Source of the DNA: JAWWPY01 sp964412845
Lineage (GTDB): Bacteria; Actinomycetota; Actinomycetes; Streptosporangiales; Streptosporangiaceae
Direction: 5' to 3'
Assembly: GCA_964412845.1 (NCBI GenBank)
Contig: CAYPQM010000006.1
Location: 1 to 64,000, forward strand
Length of the DNA: 64,000 bases
In this document: one piece after another, positions 51,365 through 60,775 of the stretch
How the letters are laid out: the number at the start of each line of letters is the position of its first letter
Position numbering within the stretch: the stretch's first letter is position 1
Notes under the pieces: model-generated
The model's input: only the letters and a program-made list of their open reading frames with translations
The model's database searches: none
Told to the model about the DNA's origin: nothing
Program-made: the position numbers and the translations under genes

Positions 51365-52507
51365 TCACCTGCCCACGAGCGGGCGCGCCACCGACTGCCG
51401 CATCAGCAGGCTCATCGGCTCGCGGACCATCAGGTTGCCGGCCGGCCGGCGCTCGATCCGCGCGATCAGCGCGTCCACGGCCGCGCTGCCGAGCTCGGCC
51501 AGGGGCATGGTCACGCTGGTGACCGGAACGTCGAGGAAGGCGAGGCACTCGTCCTCGTCGAAACTCACTACGGACATCTCCTCAGGTACCCCGACGCCGC
51601 CGCCGCGGAGCGCGGCCATCACCCCGAAGAGCTGGTTGAGGCTGCCGACACCGCATACGGTAGGCCGCGCGCCGTGCCGCAGCATCCGCGTGGTTGCTTC
51701 CCAGCCGCCGTCCTCGGTGGCCGCGGCATGCCGGACAGTCACGTGCAGGCCCCGCGCGGCGCAGAGCCGCCGGGCCGCGCCCACCCGGCGGTGCACGGTG
51801 TCCACCTCGGGCGGCCCGTCGATGAAGGCGATGCTGCGATGTCCCAGCCCAGCCACGTGGTCGACGAACAGCCGGACCGCGCCCGACTCGTCCATCACCA
51901 CGTCATTGCCGCGATCGGGCCCGCGGCGGTTCACATAGACATGCGGGACCGCGGGCACTCCCCCGGCATGCTCGGGGATACGCAGCGCGGTGGCCAGCAG
52001 CAGGCCGTCCGCGCGGCTCTCTTCGACCAGGTAGCGGTAACCATCGGGAGGCTTCGGGTCGTCGTCCGGCTCCTCCATGATCATGACGACGTAGCCTCGC
52101 TCGGCCGCCCGCTGCAGCGCGCCACGCTGCAGCCTGACCCATATCGGGTTGCGCAGCAGCGGGATGACGAAGGCCAGGGCCCCGGTCCGGCGCCGCTTGA
52201 GCGCCCGGGCCAGCGCGTTGGGCCGGTAACCCTGCTGCCGCGCGGTGGCCAGGATCCGGTCGTAGATCTCCGGACGGACTGACTGGGCGGGGTCACCGTT
52301 GAGCACCCGGGAGACGGTCGACACATGAACGCCGACCGCCTCGGCGATATCCACCAGGCGGGAAGCCCGTCGCTGGGCAGGACGTGCCCCCGGCGGCGGG
52401 GCCGGGTCCGGCCCGGCCGGGTCCGGCACCTCGGCCGGGCCAGCAGGCCGGGACCCGTCCCGGCCGGTCCGGCCCGCGTCCCGCGACGCTCCCTCTGCAC
52501 CAGTCAC
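51365..52507 (-). CDS. LacI-family transcriptional regulator
   Basis: 380 residues from a GTG at 52507, 3 bp after the SDR stop. A Pro/Ala-rich lead is followed by the HTH (RLVDIAEAVGVHVSTVSRVLNG) and the periplasmic-binding-type effector domain (GALAFVIPLLRNPIW... DSGAVRLFVDHV... MPLAELG). It is the last gene of the nine-gene transport/catabolic operon, so it probably autoregulates it and controls the divergent pair at 60776 on. The effector is likely the transported compound or its product. Confidence 0.92.
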   Translation of the reverse strand: MTGAEGASRDAGRTGRDGSRPAGPAEVPDPAGPDPAPPPGARPAQRRASRLVDIAEAVGVHVSTVSRVLNGDPAQSVRPEIYDRILATARQQGYRPNALARALKRRRTGALAFVIPLLRNPIWVRLQRGALQRAAERGYVVMIMEEPDDDPKPPDGYRYLVEESRADGLLLATALRIPEHAGGVPAVPHVYVNRRGPDRGNDVVMDESGAVRLFVDHVAGLGHRSIAFIDGPPEVDTVHRRVGAARRLCAARGLHVTVRHAAATEDGGWEATTRMLRHGARPTVCGVGSLNQLFGVMAALRGGGVGVPEEMSVVSFDEDECLAFLDVPVTSVTMPLAELGSAAVDALIARIERRPAGNLMVREPMSLLMRQSVARPLVGR

Positions 52508-52510
52508 GAG

Positions 52511-53236
52511 TCAGGCCGTCACGCCACCGTCGACCATGAGCACCGCGCCGTGCAGGTAACTCCCGCCCGTCGAGGCCAGGAAGGCGACACCATCGGCTAT
52601 CTCCCCCGGGGTGCCCATCCGGCCGGCCGGAATGCCCGACGCCCAGCGGCTCAGCGCCTGCTCGTCGTGGCGGATCCAGTCGGCCATGTCGGTGTCGATC
52701 AGCCCCGGGCACAGGCAGTTCACCCGGACGCCGTCCGGGCCATGGTCGACGGCGAGGCTGCGGGTGAACTGCACCAGGCCGCCCTTGGACGCGCAGTACG
52801 CGGCGCGCATCCGGCCGCCGCGCACCCCGGCGGTGGACGCGATGTTGACAATGCAGCCGTCATGCGCCTCGACCATGGCGGGCAGGAATTCCCGGCAGGT
52901 CAGGAACGGGCCCTTCAGGTTGGTGTCGAGGATACGGTCCCACTCGCTTTCGTCCAGGTCGGTCACGCGCTGGATGCTGAACACGCCCGCCGCATTGACC
53001 ACCAGCCACGGGTCACCGAGATCCCGGCGGATCTGCTGGCCTGCCTCGCGCACAGACCGCGGGTCGCGCACGTCAACGCCGTAGCCGCCGGACCCCGGCA
53101 GTTCGAGGGCCAGCTGCCGCGCTTCCGCCGCACGCGCGTCCAGGCAGGCGAGCGCGAACCCGTCGCTGGCCAGCCGCCGGCAGATGGCCGCGCCGATCCC
53201 GCCCGCCGCGCCGGTCACCACCGCGACGCGAGTCAC
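52511..53236 (-). CDS. Short-chain dehydrogenase/reductase
   Basis: 241 residues: TGAAGGIGA (NAD(P) binding), NAAG, Ser of NIASTAGVRG, YCASKG as the catalytic YxxxK, PGLIDTDM. Classical SDR. GTG start overlapping the M55 gene stop. Oxidises or reduces a hydroxy/keto group in the operon's pathway; substrate unknown. Confidence 0.92.
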   Translation of the reverse strand: MTRVAVVTGAAGGIGAAICRRLASDGFALACLDARAAEARQLALELPGSGGYGVDVRDPRSVREAGQQIRRDLGDPWLVVNAAGVFSIQRVTDLDESEWDRILDTNLKGPFLTCREFLPAMVEAHDGCIVNIASTAGVRGGRMRAAYCASKGGLVQFTRSLAVDHGPDGVRVNCLCPGLIDTDMADWIRHDEQALSRWASGIPAGRMGTPGEIADGVAFLASTGGSYLHGAVLMVDGGVTA

Positions 53237-54057
53237 ACGACCTCCGCAACCGTGCGGGTCAGCAGGATCGCGGCGCAGAAGGACTGGTAGACGGCGAGCG
53301 GATCGTCGCCGTCGAAGCGCAGCTCCCGCGGGCCGGTGCGCACCACGCCGCGCACCCAGCAGGCCGCCTCGGCGATGTCGGTGGTGCGGACCGAGATCTC
53401 CAGCGCGGCCGAGCCCAGCGGCGGCGGCTCCGCCCCGGCCGCGCCGGCGATCGCCTGCTCAGCCGTCTCGCGGATCAGCCCGCAGGCCCGGGCCGGATGC
53501 AGGCTGTGCGCGGCGACCCGGCTGACGTGTTCCTTGACCACCGCCGCGTGCACCCCGGGGATCAGCGCGGCGGTTTCCTCGCAGGCGCACCTGTCCCCGG
53601 TCACCAGGACGACCGGGACGCCGTAGTGCGCCGCCACCAGCGCGTTGATGCCGGCTTCCCCCGTCACCACACCACCCAGCCGGGCCTCGATGACCGCGCG
53701 CGGGTTGTAGGTGTGCGAGAGGCCGGCCGGGGCCCCCACCGAGCCGTGGTAGGAGACGAACATGACCGCGTCGAAGCTGCCGTCCAGGCCTTGCATCATG
53801 TACAGCGGCTTGTGGCTGCCGGAAATGTAGGACGCGCCGGCGGCGAGCTCATCCGGCGGCAGGTTCCGCATCGTCGAGTGGGAGTCGTTGACCACGATCT
53901 CGCTGGCCCCCCCGGCCAGCGCGCCCTCGATGGCGGCGTTCACCTCGCCGAGCAGCAGCCGCCGCCCGGCGACCGCTTCCGGCCCGTCGCCCACGCACTG
54001 CGCCCAGTCGACGACCCCCGCGGTACCTTCCATATCGCTGGACAGGAAGACCTTCAT
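53233..54057 (-). CDS. M55-family D-aminopeptidase (DppA-like)
   Basis: 274 residues, the usual length. The zinc ligands and catalytic residues known for Bacillus DppA are all present at matching positions: Asp8 and Glu10 (SDMEG), His60 (NDSHSTM), His104 (SYHG), His115 (LSHTYN) and Glu134 (TGEAG). Removes N-terminal D-amino acids from short peptides, in the cytoplasm as a ring oligomer. ATG at 54057, 4-bp overlaps with both neighbouring genes. Its presence beside a dipeptide-type transporter is like the dpp operon of Bacillus. Confidence 0.93.
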   Translation of the reverse strand: MKVFLSSDMEGTAGVVDWAQCVGDGPEAVAGRRLLLGEVNAAIEGALAGGASEIVVNDSHSTMRNLPPDELAAGASYISGSHKPLYMMQGLDGSFDAVMFVSYHGSVGAPAGLSHTYNPRAVIEARLGGVVTGEAGINALVAAHYGVPVVLVTGDRCACEETAALIPGVHAAVVKEHVSRVAAHSLHPARACGLIRETAEQAIAGAAGAEPPPLGSAALEISVRTTDIAEAACWVRGVVRTGPRELRFDGDDPLAVYQSFCAAILLTRTVAEVV

Positions 54058-54992
54058 GCCTGCCTTCTTTCCTGGATCCGGAAGCTCTCGTCATCGGCGG
54101 TGATCACGCTGTAGCTGCCGCCGGCCGTGGTGGACGCCCCGCCGTGCCGGCCGTCCGGGGTCAGGCAGAGGGCCTGCAATGGCGTGCGGAATTCGTCGGG
54201 CAGCTCCCGGGTGTCGGCCAGCGCGGTGGCGCACGCCCGCGCCGGGTCGGCTCCCGCCGCCAGCGCCAGCAGCACTGACCGGGCGGTGTTGCCGCGGATC
54301 GCCAGCTCGCCGCGGCCGGTGCAGGCGGCGGCACCGACCCGGTTGTCGCAGTAGTTGCCGGCGCCGATCAGGGCCGAGTCGCTGACCCGGCCCGGGTACT
54401 TCCAGGGATAGCCGCTGGTGCTCACCCCGGCCGCGAGGTTGCCCGCGGCGTCCAGGGCGAGCACGTTGACCGTGCCCCAGGGGCCCTCCGGCGGCCCCAT
54501 CATCGCGATGCGGTCCAGCACCGCGGCGCGGTAGGCCACCTCGCCGGGCCCGTGCACCGCCCCGGCCGCCTCGAGCCCGGACGCGGTCAGGCCGTCCTGC
54601 CACATCTGCCGCGCCTCGTCGGTCAGCGTCTTCCCGCGCTCGATGCCTGCCTCGTCGGCGAAACGCTCCGCACCGGCGCCGACGAGCATCAGGTGCTGCG
54701 GCAGCCGCTCACACACGGCACGGGCGATGGAGATCGGGTGCGGGAAACCGGTGACCGCCGCCACGGCGCCGGCCCGGCGGGTCGCGCCATCCATGATGGA
54801 CGCGTCCAGCTCCACCTCGCCCAGCAGGTTCGGCAGGCCGCCGACCCCCACGTAGTGGTCGGCCTCGTTGGCCTCCACGACCCGGATCGCGGCCTCCACC
54901 GCATCCATGGCGCTAGCCCCGGCGCGCAGCAAGGCCATCCCCGCGGCGAGGCCGACCTCGCCCCGCTCGCTGGTGATCAGTACCGGCGTTAT
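54054..54992 (-). CDS. Glycosylasparaginase/isoaspartyl-peptidase-like Ntn hydrolase, non-canonical start
   Basis: Numbering from the ATG at 54938: nucleophile Thr156 after Gly155 (PWGTVNV, the autocleavage point), VSTSG, and GRVSDSALIGAGNYCDN. The homologous N-terminus (TPVLITSERGEVGLAAG) lies upstream of that ATG, back to the ATA codon at 54992-54990, which sits six nt after AAGGAGGGG and overlaps the ABC gene's TAA stop. No ATG, GTG or TTG start is available there, so I annotate the full frame with an ATA or ACG start; the ATG at 54938 would remove the first beta strand of the fold. Cleaves an amide or isoaspartyl bond; possible substrate is the imported compound. Confidence 0.8.
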   Translation of the reverse strand: MTPVLITSERGEVGLAAGMALLRAGASAMDAVEAAIRVVEANEADHYVGVGGLPNLLGEVELDASIMDGATRRAGAVAAVTGFPHPISIARAVCERLPQHLMLVGAGAERFADEAGIERGKTLTDEARQMWQDGLTASGLEAAGAVHGPGEVAYRAAVLDRIAMMGPPEGPWGTVNVLALDAAGNLAAGVSTSGYPWKYPGRVSDSALIGAGNYCDNRVGAAACTGRGELAIRGNTARSVLLALAAGADPARACATALADTRELPDEFRTPLQALCLTPDGRHGGASTTAGGSYSVITADDESFRIQERRQA

Positions 54993-56116
54993 GGCGGCCC
55001 CTCCTTGTCACGGTCGGCGATCGACGTGGCTGGCACCGGCGCGAAGGCGAAGTGGCAGGCCGCCAGGTGCCGCGGGTCGTCGGGCGAGATGGCCAGGGCC
55101 GGGTCGTCGTGCTCGCAGCGCGGCTGGGCTATCGGGCAGCGGGTGCGGAACCGGCACCCGGACGGGATCCGCAGCGGGCTCGGCGGGTCACCGGCGATGG
55201 CGGGCGCGCCTCCGTCGCGGGCGCTTTCGGTGAGCCGGGGGATCGCGGCCAGCAGGCCCCGGGTGTAGGGGTGCCGTGGCGCGCTGAAAAGCTGCTCCGT
55301 CGGCGCGACCTCGATGATGCGGCCGAGGTACATCACCGCGACCCGGTCGCAGAGGTGCCGCACCACGGCCAGGTTGTGCGAGATCAGCAGCAGCGTGAGC
55401 CCCAGGTCGCCCTGCAGGTCCCGGAGCAGGTTGAGGATCGTGGCCTGCACGCTCACGTCGAGTGCCGACACCGGCTCGTCGGCGATGAGGACGTCAGGCC
55501 GCAAGGCGAGCGCCCGGGCTATCGCGACCCGCTGCCGCTGCCCGCCGGAGAACTGGCGCGGGTAGGCGGACAGGGCACCGGTGTCGAGCCCGACCAGCGA
55601 GAGCAGTTCCTCGCTGTAGCTGTCCACCTCGGTCCTGGGCACCACATGATGCACCCGCAGCAGCTCGCGCAGCATCCCGCCGACGGTCAGCCGGGGATTC
55701 AGCGACGAGTACGGGTCCTGGAAGACCATCTGGATGCGGCGCCGGTCGGCGCGCGAGCGGCTGGCCGGCAGGACCCGGCCGTCGAACTGGATCTCACCGT
55801 GGTCAACCGGGCGCAGCCCGGCGAGCGCCAGGGCGAGCGTGGACTTGCCGGACCCGGACTCGCCCACCAGGGCCAGCGTCTCCCCGCGGCCGATCTCCAG
55901 GTTCACTCCGTCGACCGCCCGGAGCAGCCGTTCCTCGTGCCGGAGGCGGGCCACGAGCTGAGAGCCGACCGGGAAGAACACCGACACGCCCCGCGCCGCG
56001 AGCAGCGGCCCCGCTGTCCCGGGCACACCGGGCGCGCCAGGCACCCCCGGCGCTTCGGGCCCGGGCGACGCGGCCGGCCCGGCGGGCCGGTCAGGTCCGG
56101 CGGGAACGGCGGTCAC
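54989..56116 (-). CDS. Peptide ABC transporter ATPase (DppF/OppF-like)
   Basis: From the GTG at 56116 (GTGA overlap). A Pro-rich lead of about 40 residues, then the ATPase: GESGSGKSTLAL, FSGGQRQRVAIARAL, DVLIADEPVSALDVS and the C-terminal oligopeptide-family cysteine region CRFRTRCPIAQPRCEHD. Pairs with the next ATPase gene. Confidence 0.93.
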   Translation of the reverse strand: MTAVPAGPDRPAGPAASPGPEAPGVPGAPGVPGTAGPLLAARGVSVFFPVGSQLVARLRHEERLLRAVDGVNLEIGRGETLALVGESGSGKSTLALALAGLRPVDHGEIQFDGRVLPASRSRADRRRIQMVFQDPYSSLNPRLTVGGMLRELLRVHHVVPRTEVDSYSEELLSLVGLDTGALSAYPRQFSGGQRQRVAIARALALRPDVLIADEPVSALDVSVQATILNLLRDLQGDLGLTLLLISHNLAVVRHLCDRVAVMYLGRIIEVAPTEQLFSAPRHPYTRGLLAAIPRLTESARDGGAPAIAGDPPSPLRIPSGCRFRTRCPIAQPRCEHDDPALAISPDDPRHLAACHFAFAPVPATSIADRDKEGPP

Positions 56117-57117
56117 GGCCGCGCCCGATCCGCCGCGACCGCCTCCCGGCAGCGCTCGTGGTGCAGGCAGGCGGTCGCCCGTCCGCCGGGCAGCAGCCGC
56201 AGCGGAGTCTCGGTCACCCGGCAGTCCTCCTCCACGAACGCGCACCGCGGGTGGAACCGGCACCCCGCCGGTGGCGTGATCAGGCTGGGCGGCGAGCCGG
56301 GAATCGGCACCAGCGACTCACGGACGTACTCGAAGTCCGGCGCCGAGCGGACCAGCCCGAGGGTGTACGGGTGGCGGGGATCGAGCAGCACCTCGCGGAC
56401 GTCCCCGCGCTCGACGAGCTGACCGCCGTACATGACGGCGATGTGCTGGCAGACCTGGGCCACCACCGGCAGGTCGTGCGTGACGAACACCAGGCTCACC
56501 CCGGATTCCCGGCACAGCTGGGCCAGCAGCCGCAGGATCTGGTCCTGGATGGTGACGTCGAGCGCGGTGGTCGGCTCGTCGCACAGGATGATCTCCGGGT
56601 CGCAGGACAGCGCGATGGCGATCATCACCCGCTGCCGCATGCCGCCGGAGAACTCGTGCGGGTAGGCCCGGAACCGCCGCTCGGGATCGGGGATCCCGAC
56701 CCGGTGCATCAGCTCCAGCGCCCGCTCGGCGGCCCGGGCCCGGCTGTGCCCGAGGTGCACCTGCGGCCCCTCGGCGATCTGCCGCCCGACCCGCATCACC
56801 GGGTTGAGCGCGCTCATCGGCTCCTGGAAGATCATCGACAGCCGCGGGCCGCGGATCCGGTTGAGCTCGGCGCTGCCCAGCGTCACCAGGTCCACGCCAT
56901 CCAGCAGGATCTGCCCCGAGGTGACCTTCGCCTCGGGCGGCAGCACGCCGAGTATCGCGCGCAGCGTCATGCTCTTGCCGGACCCGGACTCGCCGACCAG
57001 GCCGACCGCCTCACCCCGGGGCACCTCGAAAGACACCCCGTCGACCGCCCGGACCGTGCCGCGGCGGCTGGCGATCCGCACGTGCAGGTCGCGGACCTCA
57101 AGAACGTTCTCGCTCAT
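56113..57117 (-). CDS. Peptide ABC transporter ATPase (DppD/OppD-like)
   Basis: 334 residues: GLVGESGSGKSMTLRA, FSGGMRQRVMIAIAL, EIILCDEPTTALDVT, and the cysteine-rich C-terminus CRFHPRCAFVEEDC. ATGA overlap with the permease stop; one of two ATPases driving uptake. Confidence 0.94.
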   Translation of the reverse strand: MSENVLEVRDLHVRIASRRGTVRAVDGVSFEVPRGEAVGLVGESGSGKSMTLRAILGVLPPEAKVTSGQILLDGVDLVTLGSAELNRIRGPRLSMIFQEPMSALNPVMRVGRQIAEGPQVHLGHSRARAAERALELMHRVGIPDPERRFRAYPHEFSGGMRQRVMIAIALSCDPEIILCDEPTTALDVTIQDQILRLLAQLCRESGVSLVFVTHDLPVVAQVCQHIAVMYGGQLVERGDVREVLLDPRHPYTLGLVRSAPDFEYVRESLVPIPGSPPSLITPPAGCRFHPRCAFVEEDCRVTETPLRLLPGGRATACLHHERCREAVAADRARP

Positions 57118-58010
57118 GATTGCCCCGGCCGGAGCAGGTCGGCGAGACCGTCGCCGATCAGTGACAGGCCCAGCCCCACGATGACCACCACGAGGCCCGG
57201 GATGGTGGTCAGCTGCCAGTGGGTGGACAGGAAGTTCTGCCCGTCATTGATCATGGACCCCAGGTCGGCGGTGGGCGGCGGCACCCCCAGACCAAAATAA
57301 CCCAGCGTCACGATAGCCAGGATGTCCTGCACGATGTCCGACATGGCGTAGATGATCGCCTGGGTGATGACATTGGGCAGCAGGTGCCGGCCCATGATGC
57401 GCAGGCTGGACAGGCCGCCGGCCTGGGCGGCGAGCACGTAGTCCTGCCGCTTGGCGACGAGGATCTCGCCGCGGATGATCCGTGCGTAGGACACCCAGCC
57501 GATGGCTGTGATCGCGATGTAGATGCTCCGCTCGCCCGGGCCGAGCACGAAGACCAGCGCGATGACCAGCACGTAGAACGGGAACGCGACGACGATGTCG
57601 ACCAGGCGCATGATGATCACGTCGACCCAGCCGCCGAAATAGCCGGCCAGGCAGCCGAGGATGGTGCCGAGGACGAACGGGAACAGCACCGCGATGAAGG
57701 CGATCCGCAGATCCACCCGCAGGCCGTAAAGCAGCCGGGTCCAGGTGTCACGGCCCAGTTGATCGGTGCCCAGCAGGTGGTGCGCGCTCGGCCCCTGCAG
57801 CGTCGCGTTGAGATTCTGCACGATAGGGCTGTAGGAGGTGAGCAGCGGCGCGGCGATGGCCAGGCCGAGGATGACCCCGATGATCACGATCCCGGCCATC
57901 AGCGCGGGCTGCCGGTACCACCGGCGGGCCGCGCGGCGCTGGGCCCGGTCCGCGGGCGCGGGCGAGGCCGCCGGCGGCCCGGCGCCATCGGTGACCGTGA
58001 CCGCGCTCAC
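57114..58010 (-). CDS. Peptide ABC transporter permease (DppC/OppC-like)
   Basis: 298 residues, about six membrane segments, with the binding-protein-dependent permease EAA-like loop (VLAAQAGGLSSLRIMGRHLLPN). GTG start at 58010 overlapping the DppB-like stop. Confidence 0.92.
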   Translation of the reverse strand: MSAVTVTDGAGPPAASPAPADRAQRRAARRWYRQPALMAGIVIIGVILGLAIAAPLLTSYSPIVQNLNATLQGPSAHHLLGTDQLGRDTWTRLLYGLRVDLRIAFIAVLFPFVLGTILGCLAGYFGGWVDVIIMRLVDIVVAFPFYVLVIALVFVLGPGERSIYIAITAIGWVSYARIIRGEILVAKRQDYVLAAQAGGLSSLRIMGRHLLPNVITQAIIYAMSDIVQDILAIVTLGYFGLGVPPPTADLGSMINDGQNFLSTHWQLTTIPGLVVVIVGLGLSLIGDGLADLLRPGQS

Positions 58011-58951
58011 CGGTCGAACCGCACTCTCGGGTCGAGCGCCGCGTAGGACAGGTCCGCCAGCAGGTTGATCAGGACGACCATGACGCCGAAGACGAGCGTG
58101 ACGCCCTGCACGACCGGGAAGTCCCGCTGGAATATGGAATTGATCATCAGCTGGCCGATGCCAGGGATCGCGAAGACGTTCTCAATGATCACCGTGCCGC
58201 CGATCAGGAAGCCGATGTTGATGCCGAGCACGGTGACCGCGGGGATGACCGCGTTGCGCAGCACGTGCCGGAAGAACAGCCGCCGGGCGGGCACGCCCTT
58301 GGACCGCGCGGTGGTGATGTAGTCCGCGCCCAGCACGGTGAGCATGCTGGCCCGCAGGCTGCGGATGACCACCGGCGCCAGCGCGATCGCGACCGTCAGG
58401 CTGGGCAGGAACATCGACCGCAGGTGGCCGGCGACGCCGGTGCCGTACCCGCTGACCGGGAACAGCCGGAAGGTGATCGCGAACGCGTAGATCAGCAGGA
58501 AGCCCAGCCAGAACGGGGGCATGCCCAGGCCGGCCAGCGGGATGGCCCGGACCACGTGGTCGCGGATGCCGTCCCGGCGGCTGGCCGCGATCATCGACAG
58601 CGGCACGGCGATCAGCACCGCGAGCACGGCCGCGTAGATGATCAGCCACAGGGTGGCCGGCAGGTGGCTGAGCACCAGGCTCGACGTGGAGACCCCGTAG
58701 TACAGGCTCTGGCCCAGGTTGCCGTGCAGCAGCCGGTCCAGGAACAGCCAGTACTGGCTGACCAGCGGCCGGTTCAGCCCCCACTCCCGGTGCAGGATGG
58801 CCACCGACCGGGGCGTGGCGTGGATGCCGAGGATGGTCTGCGCCGGGTCGCCTGGGATGAGGTGGATCATGAAGAAGACGATGATCGTCACGCCGACGGC
58901 CACCGGTACGAGCTGCAGCAGCCGCCGGCCGACGAACGTCATCCGCCCCAA
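58007..58951 (-). CDS. Peptide ABC transporter permease (DppB/OppB-like)
   Basis: 314 residues, first membrane segment GRRLLQLVPVAVGVTIIVFFM; conserved HLIPGDP and the loop TARSKGVPARRLFFRHVLRNA. Forms the channel with the DppC-like partner. The gap to the binding-protein stop is only 36 bp, so both belong to one transcript. Confidence 0.93.
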   Translation of the reverse strand: MGRMTFVGRRLLQLVPVAVGVTIIVFFMIHLIPGDPAQTILGIHATPRSVAILHREWGLNRPLVSQYWLFLDRLLHGNLGQSLYYGVSTSSLVLSHLPATLWLIIYAAVLAVLIAVPLSMIAASRRDGIRDHVVRAIPLAGLGMPPFWLGFLLIYAFAITFRLFPVSGYGTGVAGHLRSMFLPSLTVAIALAPVVIRSLRASMLTVLGADYITTARSKGVPARRLFFRHVLRNAVIPAVTVLGINIGFLIGGTVIIENVFAIPGIGQLMINSIFQRDFPVVQGVTLVFGVMVVLINLLADLSYAALDPRVRFDR

Positions 58952-58987
58952 CGTGCCCTCACCTTCGCGTCAGTGCCAGCGTCGGGA

Positions 58988-60553
58988 CTACTTGCTCATC
59001 CAGACGTTCTCCAGGTGGTAGTTGCCCAGCGGGGTCACGAAGAAGCCGTGCACGCCGGATGTGTTGGCGTAGGCATAGGGCGAGTAGTAGAGGTAGGCCA
59101 TGAAGGCGTCACTCGCCGACTGCGACTGGATGTAGTTGTAGAGCGACTGCCGGGCCGACGTGGACAGGGTCTGCTCGGCCTGGTGCGTGTCCTTGACCAC
59201 GGTCGGGTTGTTGTAGTCCGTGAAGAAGGACTTGGCCCCTGAGGTCGGGTCCACGGCGAAGGTGGCGAGTTCGTCCGGGTCGGGAATGTCCATGGTCCAG
59301 TAGGTCAGGGTCATGTCGTACTTGAGGGCCTGCTGGTCCGTGCTCACAGTGTTCGGGTCAAGCTGCTGGATGGCGAGCGTGATGCCCAGGGGCTTGAGCT
59401 CGGATTGCAAGATCGTCGCAATGGTCACGTCATCGGAGAAGCCCGAGGGCACCAGGATCGTGGTCTTGAATCCGTGCGGCACGCTGGACTTGGCCATCTC
59501 CGCCTTGGCGGCGGTCAGGTTGTACTGGAGACCCTGGGTGGCCTTCTGGTAGTACGGGACCTGCGGCGGGAAGATCGAGTTGGCCGGCGTGCCGTTACCG
59601 AACAGCACGGCCTTCACCAGCGCGGCCCGGTTGACGGCCAGCGATATCGCCCGCCGGACATGTACGTCCTGCAGCGGCTTGCGCTGCTCGTTGAACGCGA
59701 GGTAGTCGGTCCGGGTCGAGTTGAACAGGTTCATCACGACGTTCGGCGTGGACTTCAGGCTGCTCACCGTGGACCAGGCGGGAAATTCGTCCACCTGGGC
59801 CTGGCCGCCCTTGAGCTGCAGTTCCCTGGTGTTGTCGCTGGGCACGTCGGTCCAGGTGACGCTGCTGAGGTAGGGCTTGCCCGGCTGCCAGAAGTACGGA
59901 TTGCGCAGCAGCTTGAGTGCGGAGCCCTTGTGCCAGTAGCCCCACTTGAACGGCCCGGTGCCGACCGGGTGGGTGTAGAACTGGGTCTCCGTCTCGCCGC
60001 CGTAGTTGTCCGGCACGATCGCGTTGGAGAACAGCGACAGGTCGGCGAGCAGCGGCGCCCACGGGTACTTGAGCGTGATCACCACGGTGGATGGCGTGGG
60101 GGCGGCCACGGATTTGACGGCCGTGTCGATGTAGCCCCAGCCTTTCGCGGCCGCCCGCGACTGGTCGATGGAGAACTTCACGTCCGCGGAGGTCATCGGC
60201 TTGCCGGTGGAGAACTTCACGCCGGATCGCAGGGTGAAGGTGTAGGTCTTCTTGTCCGGGGAGACTTTGTAGCCGGTCGCGAGCCACGGCTGGACGCCCT
60301 TGCCGTTGGGCGTCACCGTGTACAGCGGCTGCATGATCTGCTCGAAGACCCAGATCGACTCGTTGTCGAACACGGTCGTGTTGTTCATTGACTGTGAATC
60401 GGCGCTGCGGGCGATGACGAGGTTGCCGCCACGAGCGGGCGCGCTGCTCGCGCCCGAAGAACTCGACGTGCTCGCGCCCGAGCCGCAGCCGGCCAGGACC
60501 GCCAGCGCACTGACCGCGATCAGGACCTTGGCGGCAGAGGTTCGGTGTGTCAC
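58988..60553 (-). CDS. Peptide ABC transporter substrate-binding lipoprotein (SBP family 5)
   Basis: The start is the GTG at 60553 with AGGGAG upstream. A lipoprotein signal ending LAVLAGC is followed by a Ser/Gly linker and the SBP_bac_5 fold (FTLRSGVKFSTGKPMTSADVKFS, LKYPWAPLLADL, VGTGPFKWGYW, RRAISLAVNRAALVKAVLFGNGTPANS). It binds a peptide, oligosaccharide or similar solute outside the membrane. First gene of the nine-gene operon. Confidence 0.93.
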   Translation of the reverse strand: MTHRTSAAKVLIAVSALAVLAGCGSGASTSSSSGASSAPARGGNLVIARSADSQSMNNTTVFDNESIWVFEQIMQPLYTVTPNGKGVQPWLATGYKVSPDKKTYTFTLRSGVKFSTGKPMTSADVKFSIDQSRAAAKGWGYIDTAVKSVAAPTPSTVVITLKYPWAPLLADLSLFSNAIVPDNYGGETETQFYTHPVGTGPFKWGYWHKGSALKLLRNPYFWQPGKPYLSSVTWTDVPSDNTRELQLKGGQAQVDEFPAWSTVSSLKSTPNVVMNLFNSTRTDYLAFNEQRKPLQDVHVRRAISLAVNRAALVKAVLFGNGTPANSIFPPQVPYYQKATQGLQYNLTAAKAEMAKSSVPHGFKTTILVPSGFSDDVTIATILQSELKPLGITLAIQQLDPNTVSTDQQALKYDMTLTYWTMDIPDPDELATFAVDPTSGAKSFFTDYNNPTVVKDTHQAEQTLSTSARQSLYNYIQSQSASDAFMAYLYYSPYAYANTSGVHGFFVTPLGNYHLENVWMSK

Positions 60554-60630
60554 GGAAGCTCCCTGTGGTGTCCGGGCGGCCCGGGCTCGGCCGCGGCCGG
60601 CAGCGGGGGCGCTGTCGGCGGGCAAGGCAG

Positions 60631-60644
60631 GACAAACCTTTGTC
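60631..60644. promoter_or_regulatory. Small palindrome upstream of the transporter operon
   Basis: GACAAA and TTTGTC with two bp between, about 80 bp upstream of the binding-protein start, in the divergent promoter region. Confidence 0.35.
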
Positions 60645-60714
60645 TAGCCAAGATGCTGGCAAACAGAGAGGTTGTAAATAGCGGCTGGCGCCTGGAGTGA
60701 TGGTTTTACCGTGC

Positions 60715-60766
60715 TGTAACGCGGGGTGCCCGGTTGTAACGTGCCGCCCCGTTCCATGTTGTAACG
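60715..60766. promoter_or_regulatory. TGTAACG repeats upstream of the KPR-amidase gene
   Basis: TGTAACG occurs at 60715, 60735 and 60760 in the same orientation, with a related TTGTAAA at 60672. The last site (TGTAACGTTTCG) resembles a LacI-family operator with a CG centre (general form TGnAAnCGnTTnCA), with the right half imperfect. The LacI-family gene at the end of the divergent operon is the natural candidate binder. Confidence 0.45.
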
Positions 60767-60775
60767 TTTCGCGCC

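Noticed and set aside
54552..55268. Plus-strand frame opposite the glycosylasparaginase-like gene
   Set aside because: Antisense shadow with no pattern.
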